Part shown: in pieces, positions 58,457 to 64,000 of the stretch | Numbering within the stretch: the stretch's first letter is position 1 | How the letters are laid out: the number at the start of each line of letters is the position of its first letter | Origin: Myxococcales bacterium | Lineage (GTDB): Bacteria; Myxococcota_A; Polyangia; Haliangiales; Haliangiaceae | DNA length: 64,000 nucleotides | Assembly: GCA_016794525.1 (NCBI GenBank) | Contig: JAEUJY010000164.1 | Coordinates: forward strand, 1 to 64,000 | Reading direction: 5' to 3' | Program-made: the position numbers and the translations under genes | The notes under the pieces: model-generated | The model's database searches: none | What the model saw: only the letters and a program-made list of their open reading frames with translations | What the model was told of the DNA's origin: nothing

Positions 58457-58474
58457 CCTGCCCGGTCGGGCAGG
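58457..58474. promoter_or_regulatory. Palindrome in copZ/copA divergent region
   Basis: A perfect 18-nt palindrome CCTGCCCGGTCGGGCAGG in the 130-bp gap between divergent copZ and copA. Candidate operator for a copper-responsive regulator. GTAATGC further on could be the -10 of copA. Confidence 0.5.
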
Positions 58475-58537
58475 TCGTCGCAGGCGCCGCTGTAATGCGC
58501 GGCCGGGGCGTGCGTCGTGGTGACAGGAGCCGATGCC

Positions 58538-60853
58538 ATGACCCTCGATGCCGTCCCCCCGCACACCACCGACCTGCCGGTCCTCGGCATGACCTGCGCC
58601 AGCTGCGTCCGCCGCGTCGAGCGCGCGCTGCGCGCGGTGCCGGGCGTCGCCGACGCCAGCGTCAACTTCGCGACCAGCCAGGCCCGGGTCGACCACGATC
58701 CGCGCGCGGCCACCACCGACCAGCTGATCGCCGCGATCGAGGCCGCCGGCTACGCCTCGCCCCGGCCGGCGCCCGCGGCGGCCCGCGCCGACGCCCTGGC
58801 CGCCGCCGAGGCCGACGCCGACCGCGCGATCCGCCGCGATCTGATCGTCGCGGTGGCGCTGACCGTGCCGCTGGTGGTGCTGGCGATGAGCCACGGCCTG
58901 ATCCCCGGCACCGGCGGCGTCGGCGGGCGCCTGGCGCAGTTCGCGCTGGCGACGCCGGTGGTGTTCGGCCCGGGGCGCCGGTTCTTGCGCCAGGCGTGGG
59001 CGGCGCTGCGCCACCGCGCCGCCGACATGAGCACGCTGGTGTCGATGGGCGTGCTGGCCGCGTGGGGCTACTCGACGGTCGGGCTGGTGGCGCCGGCGGC
59101 GTTCCCCCACGCCGGCCACGGCGCCGCGCCGCACCTGTACTTCGAGGCGGCCGGCGCGATCGTCACGCTGGTGCTGGTCGGCAAGCGGCTCGAGACCCGG
59201 GCGCGCCGGCGCCTGTCCGACGCGGTGCGCGGCCTGGTCGCGCTGACGCCGCGGACCGCCCGCGTGCTCGACGACGACGGCGAGCGCGAGGTGCCGATCG
59301 CCGCGCTGCGTCCGGGCGCGCGGGTGCGGGTGCGTCCGGGCGAGCGGATCCCCGCCGACGGCGAGGTCGACGGCGGCGGCTCGGCGGTCGACGAGGCGAT
59401 GCTGACCGGCGAGAGCCTGCCGGTCGACAAGCGGCCCGGCGATCCGGTGTTCGGCGGCACCGCCAACACCAGCGGCGCGCTGACCATCCGCGTCACCCGC
59501 ACCGGCGCCGACACCGCGCTGGCCCGCATCGTCGACGCGGTCGAGCAGGCCCAGGGCGCGCGCGCGCCGATCGCGCGGCTGGCCGACACGGTCAGCGCGG
59601 TGTTCGTGCCGATCGTGCTGGCGCTGGCCGTGCTCGCGTTCGGCGTGTGGCTCGCGCTCGATCCGACGCCGGCCGGCCTGGCGGTCGCGCTCGAGCGGTT
59701 CGTCGCGGTGTTGCTGATCGCGTGCCCGTGCGCGCTGGGCCTGGCGACGCCCGCCGCGGTCGCCGTCGGCACCGGCCGCGGCGCCGAGCTGGGCGTGCTG
59801 ATCAAGGGCGGCGCGGTGCTCGAGTCGGCCAGCCGGATCGACACCGTCCTGCTCGACAAGACCGGCACCGTCACCGAGGGCAAGCCGACGCTGACCGACG
59901 TGGTCGCGCGGGCGCCGTTCGCCGAGGACGAGCTGCTGGCCGCGGTGGCGGCGGTCGAGCAGCCGAGCGAGCACCCGGTGGCGGCCGCGATCGTCGCCGG
60001 CGCGCGCCGCCGCGGCGTCGCGCCGCTGGCCGACGCGGTCGACTTCCGGGCCGAGGCCGGCGCCGGCGTCGAGGCGATCGTCGCCGGCGCCCGGGTCCGG
60101 GTCGGCACCGCCGCCTGGCTGGCCGCCGCCGGGATCGACGCCGCCGACCTCGAGCCGACCGCGGCGGCGCTGGCGGCGCGCGGGCGGACCCCGTCGTTCG
60201 TCGCGATCGACGGCGCGCTCGCCGGCGTCGTGGCGGTCGCCGATCGTCCCACCGCCGAGGCGCGCCAGGCGATCGCCGCGCTGCGCGCGCTCGGCCTCGA
60301 GATCGCGATGGTCACCGGCGATCGCCACGCCACCGCGGCGGCGGTCGCGGCCGAGCTCGGGATCGACCGGGTGTTCGCCGACGTGCGGCCCGAGGGCAAG
60401 GCCGCGGTGGTCGCGGCCGAGCGGGCCCGCGGCCGCCGGGTGGCGATGGTCGGCGACGGCGTCAACGACGCGCCCGCGCTGGCCGCCGCCGACGTCGGCG
60501 TGGCGATCGGCTCCGGCGCCGACGTCGCGCTGGCCACCGCCGACGTCGCGCTCCTGCGCGGCGGCGTCGGCGGCTTGCCGCGGGCGCTGCGGCTGGCCCG
60601 CGCCACGCTTCGCACGATCCGCCAGAACCTGTTCTGGGCGTTCGTCTACAACGTCGTCGGCATCCCGCTGGCGGCCGGCCTGCTGGTGCCGGTGACCGGC
60701 TGGTCGCTGTCGCCGATCGTCGCCAGCGCGGCGATGGCGCTGTCGTCGGTGTCGGTGCTCGCCAACTCGGTGGCGCTGCGCCGCTTCGAGCGGGCGCCGG
60801 CGGCCCGCGCCACCCCGCCGTGGCTGGGCCTCCGGCCGCGGGTGATGGAGTAA
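58538..60853 (+). CDS. copA: Copper-exporting P-type ATPase
   Basis: 771 residues. N-terminal HMA with MTCASC (C20, C23); P1B-ATPase core with the CPC motif (C396-P-C398 in [12 protein letters not shown]), phosphorylation motif DKTGT (D440), HP motif SEHPVA and hinge [16 protein letters not shown]; the C-terminal [12 protein letters not shown] is the Cu(I)-ATPase signature. Start: ATG 58538 with AGGAG 8 nt upstream (a GTG at 58517 is less likely). The ECF sigma gene follows after 10 nt. It exports Cu(I) to the periplasm. Confidence 0.96.
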   Translation: MTLDAVPPHTTDLPVLGMTCASCVRRVERALRAVPGVADASVNFATSQARVDHDPRAATTDQLIAAIEAAGYASPRPAPAAARADALAAAEADADRAIRRDLIVAVALTVPLVVLAMSHGLIPGTGGVGGRLAQFALATPVVFGPGRRFLRQAWAALRHRAADMSTLVSMGVLAAWGYSTVGLVAPAAFPHAGHGAAPHLYFEAAGAIVTLVLVGKRLETRARRRLSDAVRGLVALTPRTARVLDDDGEREVPIAALRPGARVRVRPGERIPADGEVDGGGSAVDEAMLTGESLPVDKRPGDPVFGGTANTSGALTIRVTRTGADTALARIVDAVEQAQGARAPIARLADTVSAVFVPIVLALAVLAFGVWLALDPTPAGLAVALERFVAVLLIACPCALGLATPAAVAVGTGRGAELGVLIKGGAVLESASRIDTVLLDKTGTVTEGKPTLTDVVARAPFAEDELLAAVAAVEQPSEHPVAAAIVAGARRRGVAPLADAVDFRAEAGAGVEAIVAGARVRVGTAAWLAAAGIDAADLEPTAAALAARGRTPSFVAIDGALAGVVAVADRPTAEARQAIAALRALGLEIAMVTGDRHATAAAVAAELGIDRVFADVRPEGKAAVVAAERARGRRVAMVGDGVNDAPALAAADVGVAIGSGADVALATADVALLRGGVGGLPRALRLARATLRTIRQNLFWAFVYNVVGIPLAAGLLVPVTGWSLSPIVASAAMALSSVSVLANSVALRRFERAPAARATPPWLGLRPRVME

Positions 60854-60856
60854 GGT
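60851..60856 (+). promoter_or_regulatory. -10-like TAAGGT before ECF sigma gene
   Basis: TAAGGT overlaps the TAA stop of copA and stands 7 nt before ATG 60864. Confidence 0.4.
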
Positions 60857-60863
60857 GATGACG

Positions 60864-61457
60864 ATGGAGCCCGACGCCACCGCGCCCGCGACCGAGGCCG
60901 TCGCCGCGCCGACCCCCGAGGTCGTCGCCGCGCTGGTCGCGCACCACCGCGCGTTCCTGAGCTTCGTCCAGCGCCGCGTCGGCGATCGCGCGCAGGCCGA
61001 GGAGATCCTGCAGGCCGCCTTCGTGCGCAGCCTCGACAAGCTCGACACCGTCCGCGACACCGCCGTCGGCTGGTTCTACCGCGTGCTGCGCAACGCGATC
61101 GTCGACCACCAGCGCCGCGGCGCGGTGGCGGCGCGGCGCCTCGAGGCCTACGCCCAGGCGCAGCCCGAGGCCGTCGACGAGGAGCTGCACCGCGTCGTCT
61201 GCGCGTGCGTCGGCGACCTCGCCGCGACGCTCAAGCCGGAGTACGCGGCCGCGCTGCGGCGGATCGAGATCGACGGCGTCGCGGTCAAGGACTACGCCGC
61301 CGAGGCCGGGATCTCCACCAGCAACGCCGGGGTCCGGGTGTTCCGCGCCCGCGAGGCGCTGCGCGCCCAGGTGGCCCGGGCCTGCGGCACCTGCGCCGAC
61401 CACGGCTGCCTCGACTGCACCTGCGACCGGGCGCCCGGCCACGCCTGCGGCGGCTGA
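60864..61457 (+). CDS. CorE-like copper-responsive ECF sigma factor
   Basis: 197 residues. Region 2 (FLSFVQRRVGDRAQAEEILQAAFVRSL) and region 4 with a helix-turn-helix (VKDYAAEAGISTSNAGVRVFRAREALRAQV) are standard for ECF sigma factors. The C-terminal 25 residues are a Cys/His-rich extension (C174, C177, C182, C185, C187, C195 in ACGTCADHGCLDCTCDRAPGHAC) that has the features of the CorE group (ECF44) whose activity is controlled directly by copper redox state. Proximity to copA strongly fits. Start: ATG 60864; earlier ATG 60858 and GTG 60855 also possible. Confidence 0.88.
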   Translation: MEPDATAPATEAVAAPTPEVVAALVAHHRAFLSFVQRRVGDRAQAEEILQAAFVRSLDKLDTVRDTAVGWFYRVLRNAIVDHQRRGAVAARRLEAYAQAQPEAVDEELHRVVCACVGDLAATLKPEYAAALRRIEIDGVAVKDYAAEAGISTSNAGVRVFRAREALRAQVARACGTCADHGCLDCTCDRAPGHACGG

Positions 61458-61485
61458 CCGCGGGTGCGCGCCGCGCCGGGTGCGC

Positions 61486-61491
61486 TACGCT
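61486..61491 (+). promoter_or_regulatory. -10-like TACGCT, leaderless position
   Basis: TACGCT, 7-nt spacer to ATG 61499. Confidence 0.45.
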
Positions 61492-61498
61492 GACGGCG

Positions 61499-61705
61499 AT
61501 GCCGATCTCCGATCGCGACCCCGCGACCGCTCGCCTCAAGCCGCGCCCGTGGCTGCCGATCGCCGGCGCCATCGTCGGCGGCCTGGCGGGCTTCGCCTTC
61601 TACTACTTCTACGGATGCGACAGCGGTTGACCCAGCCGGGAGAACCCGCTGCTCATGACCGGCCTCGGCGTGAGTCTCGGGCTCCTGGCGACCGTGAGTC
61701 GCTGA
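61499..61705 (+). CDS. DUF6132-like small membrane protein; possible selenoprotein (in-frame TGA)
   Basis: Standard reading gives 43 residues and stops at TGA 61628, right after IAGAIVGGLAGFAFYYFYGCDSG. The family it resembles (DUF6132) has GC-x2-G-x-C-P-x3-N-P followed by a second helix. Here, if the TGA is decoded as selenocysteine (U), the frame continues as PSRENPLLMTGLGVSLGLLATVSR to TGA 61703, which keeps the CP...NP spacing with U at the Cys position and restores a 68-residue protein with two helices. A CAGC-C-GGG/CCC-GCTG hairpin with an AGAA loop lies just after the TGA, but it is closer than usual for a bacterial SECIS. It starts 41 nt after the sigma gene. Confidence 0.6.
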
Positions 61706-61759
61706 TCTGGTGACGATGTGCCGCACGCGAGCGGCCTCCCGTAGCGGCGCCGCGGGAGA

Positions 61760-61765
61760 TATGAT
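61760..61765 (+). promoter_or_regulatory. -10-like TATGAT, leaderless position
   Basis: TATGAT exactly 6 nt before GTG 61772. Confidence 0.55.
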
Positions 61766-61771
61766 GGCCCT

Positions 61772-63406
61772 GTGGCGACGCAGGCCTTACTGGCCCTCGC
61801 GGGCGGGCTCCATCACGCGGCAACCCTGGCCGCGGCGATGGACATGGCGCTCGTGGCCATCACCGCGGCGACGCGTTATCGCCGAGCGTGGTTGGCCGTG
61901 CCGCTGGCTGACGCCGCCGGCCTCGAGATCGTCGGCTACGCCCTCCCGGATCGTCAGCTGGTCGCGCAGCGGATGGCGGCGGTGGACATCGCGAAGGACG
62001 CGTACCTCACCGACGCGCTCACGCTGCCCGAGCCGTTCGTGATCCCCGACATGCGGCTGGAGCCGCGCGCCGACCAGGCGCAGGTCGAGTTCTTCGGCAA
62101 CCGCACCATCGTCAACGTGCCGATGATGCGGCTCGGGGGCGAGCGGTTCGGCGCGTTCACGGTCGGCACCTTCGCCGCCGAGGGCGTCATGCCGCCGACC
62201 CCCGACGAGTTCGACGTCATCGTCCAGGTGGCGGCGCTGGTGTCGGCGGCCGCGGCGCGGATCCGGGCGGAGGACGAACACCGTCAGCTGGTCGTGCAGG
62301 TGCAGGCGGCGCAGCGCCTCGAGGCGCTCGGCCGGCTGTCCGGCGAGGTCGCGCACGACTTCAACAACCTCTTGACCACCATCACCGGCAACGCCGAGCT
62401 GGCCCGGACCCAGCGCGAGCTGGCGCAGGTCTGGCCGTGCCTCGACGACATCCTCGCCGCCGCGCAGCGGGCCACGGCGCTGACCCGGCAGCTGCTGGCG
62501 TTCTCGCGCAACCAGCCCCGGCAGCCGCGCCCGCTCGCCATCGATCCGCTGCTCGCGCAGTTCCAGCCGCTGCTGGCGCGGCTCCTGCCGGCCGGCGTGG
62601 TGCTCGACGTCCGGCTCGGCGCCGACGTCGCGGTGGTCGCGGATCCGGGCCAGCTCGAGCAGGTGGTGATGAACCTGGTCGTCAACGCCCGCGACGCGCT
62701 CGGCGGCGTCGGGCGGATCGAGATCACCACCGCGGTCGAGCCGCCGGCCGCCGGCGGGCCCGCCGCCCCGCACGTCGCGATCTCGGTCGCCGACACCGGC
62801 CCGGGCATCCCCGACGAGGTGCGGGCCCGGCTGTTCGAGCCGTTCTTCTCGACCAAGCGCGCCGGCGCCGGCACCGGGCTCGGGCTGGCGGTGGTCGACA
62901 ACGTCGTCCGCCAGCACCACGGCTGGGTGACGGTCGGCAACCCGCCCGACGGCGGCGCGCGCTTCACCGTCTACCTGCCGGTGCACGCCGGCGCGGCCGC
63001 GCCCGCGACGGCCGCGCCCCGCGACGAGCGGCCGATCGCCCCGGCGCGCGCCGCGGCCCGGGTGCTGGTCGTCGACGACGATCCGGCGGTGCGCGGCGTG
63101 GTCAGCCGGATCCTGACCGGCGCCGGCTACCAGGTCAGCGCGGTCGGCGACGCCGAGGCCGCGCTGGCCCTGCCGACCCTCGGCTCGCTCGCGGCGGTGG
63201 TCACCGACCTCGTGCTGCCCGGCCTCGACGGCATCGGGCTGGCCCGGCGCCTCGCGGTGACCGCGCCCGCGCTGCCGGTGCTGCTGATCTCGGGCTACGC
63301 GCCCGACGGCGTCGACACCCGCGGCACGCACCTCCTGGCCAAGCCGTTCACCCGCGCCAGCCTGCTGGCCAAGGTCGACGAGCTGGTCGGCGTCGCCGCG
63401 GCGTGA
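61772..63406 (+). CDS. Hybrid histidine kinase (GAF, kinase, receiver)
   Basis: 544 residues from GTG. An N-terminal GAF-like domain (about 10-165), the kinase core with H195 in LSGEVAHDFNNLLTTITGNAEL, N-box NLVVNARDALGG, DTGPGIPDE, GTGLGLAVVDNVV, then a C-terminal receiver with VLVVDDDPAVRGV and phosphoacceptor D479 in VVTDLVLPGLDGIG. No transmembrane helix. The EVAHDFNNLL sequence is typical of hybrid kinases that act as phosphorelay sensors. Target unknown. Confidence 0.93.
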   Translation: MATQALLALAGGLHHAATLAAAMDMALVAITAATRYRRAWLAVPLADAAGLEIVGYALPDRQLVAQRMAAVDIAKDAYLTDALTLPEPFVIPDMRLEPRADQAQVEFFGNRTIVNVPMMRLGGERFGAFTVGTFAAEGVMPPTPDEFDVIVQVAALVSAAAARIRAEDEHRQLVVQVQAAQRLEALGRLSGEVAHDFNNLLTTITGNAELARTQRELAQVWPCLDDILAAAQRATALTRQLLAFSRNQPRQPRPLAIDPLLAQFQPLLARLLPAGVVLDVRLGADVAVVADPGQLEQVVMNLVVNARDALGGVGRIEITTAVEPPAAGGPAAPHVAISVADTGPGIPDEVRARLFEPFFSTKRAGAGTGLGLAVVDNVVRQHHGWVTVGNPPDGGARFTVYLPVHAGAAAPATAAPRDERPIAPARAAARVLVVDDDPAVRGVVSRILTGAGYQVSAVGDAEAALALPTLGSLAAVVTDLVLPGLDGIGLARRLAVTAPALPVLLISGYAPDGVDTRGTHLLAKPFTRASLLAKVDELVGVAAA

Positions 63407-63421
63407 GCGGCGGCCGGCCCG

Positions 63422-64000
63422 CTACTTCGAGATGCCGCTGAGCGCGCCGCCGCCGATGGCCAAGAGCGCGGCGAGGTCGTGGTCGTTGAAGCGGATCATC
63501 GCGCCGACGTAGGCGTCGCGGCCGAACCGGTACTCCTCGAACTGCGTCGGGACGTCGGTGGCGCCGGTCTGGACCAGGAGCGTGTCGCTGGGGTTGAGCG
63601 CGTCGTCGATGCCGCCCAGCACGTAGACGCCGCGCATGAACTCGAACGCCGCGGCCAGCTTGACCCGCGGGTACTGATCGAACGACGCGTCGAAGACGTC
63701 GACCGACAGCTCGAGGCCCTTGCCCCACCAGCGCACGTCGGCGTCGAGGCCGACGCCGCCGCTCGACTCCTTGATGCCGTAGCGCAGCGTCAGCCAGTCG
63801 AACCGCTTGGCGAACTGGAACGTGAAGCGGAAGTCGTCGGAGATCGTCGTCGTCCGCACCCACTGATCGCTGCCGCTGCGCGGGTCGAACACCAGCTGGG
63901 TGTCGGGGTAGCCGCCGCGCGGGCCGCGCTCGATCTCGATCAGGTAGTACTTGTCCGGGCGCGTGTGCAGCTCGACCGAGATGTAGTGCCGGGCCATGCC
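63422..64000 (-). CDS. C-terminal part of MCE-type protein with barrel-like end (partial)
   Basis: The frame continues upstream beyond the window edge; ATG 63997 is internal. Visible are SVELHTRPDKYYLIEIERGP, resembling the linker in deltaproteobacterial MlaD/MCE proteins, and then amphipathic strands (WVRTTTISDDFRFTFQFAKR; LTLRYGIKESSGGVGLDADVRWW) ending GALSGISK. MCE proteins move lipids between membranes. The N-terminal MCE domain is outside the window, so the family call rests on the C-terminal part only. Confidence 0.7.
   Translation of the reverse strand, partial: GMARHYISVELHTRPDKYYLIEIERGPRGGYPDTQLVFDPRSGSDQWVRTTTISDDFRFTFQFAKRFDWLTLRYGIKESSGGVGLDADVRWWGKGLELSVDVFDASFDQYPRVKLAAAFEFMRGVYVLGGIDDALNPSDTLLVQTGATDVPTQFEEYRFGRDAYVGAMIRFNDHDLAALLAIGGGALSGISK

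Overview
The window is very G+C-rich (clearly above 70% by eye) chromosomal DNA. It is dense with genes in both orientations, and almost every real gene carries long shadow reading frames. Several families point to a Myxococcota-like (former deltaproteobacterial) chromosome: a DUF2378/TIGR02265-like protein, a PilZ protein with a long disordered tail, Cys-rich lipoproteins, a CorE-like copper ECF sigma factor, an MCE protein with a barrel-like C-terminus, and a GldA/GldFG/DUF4340 ABC cluster. The genus is not determined. I saw no rRNA, tRNA or CRISPR array.

Layout. 1-4.2 kb (minus): PilZ protein, zinc-ribbon membrane protein, MFS transporter. 4.2-11.9 kb (plus): a six-gene, partly overlapping cluster of two unrecognised proteins, a MoxR/RavA-type AAA+ ATPase, a receiver-like protein, a vWA protein and a TPR/HEAT-like protein; this is the most system-like locus. 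11.9-15.7 kb: a metal-uptake-like module (His-rich small protein, TonB-dependent receptor, lipoprotein). 15.7-22.2 kb: DUF2378-like protein, lipoproteins, rlmN, a PcfJ-like protein, a possible toxin-antitoxin pair and ndk. 22.2-22.6 kb: a degenerate hexanucleotide array. 22.6-26 kb: hydrolase, PQQ-type sugar dehydrogenase, small membrane protein, metal-binding receptor. 26-36.6 kb: polA with an eroded proofreading site, a TPR metallopeptidase lipoprotein, a histidine kinase overlapping-operon-style with a Gld-type ABC exporter. 36.7-38.3 kb: a mobile patch with a REP-associated tyrosine transposase (RAYT) and an IS481-type remnant. 38.3-46.3 kb: Omp85/TamA-like plus TamB. 46.3-48.9 kb: lipoprotein and two outer-membrane beta-barrel proteins. 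49-56 kb: ftsY, a carboxypeptidase-regulatory-domain protein and smc with an unusual head insertion. 56.4-61.7 kb: a copper island (MFS with His-rich tail, copZ, copA, CorE-like sigma factor, and a small DUF6132-like membrane protein whose frame continues through TGA as a possible selenoprotein). 61.8-64 kb: hybrid histidine kinase and the 3' end of an MCE-type gene.

Two cross-cutting patterns stand out. First, many start codons (ATG, GTG and TTG) lie only 6-8 nt after a TAnnnT hexamer, as expected for leaderless transcription. Second, five copies of a double-hairpin intergenic repeat, four of them directly after a gene in the same orientation, form a dispersed family, and a RAYT gene that could mobilise such palindromes is in the same window.
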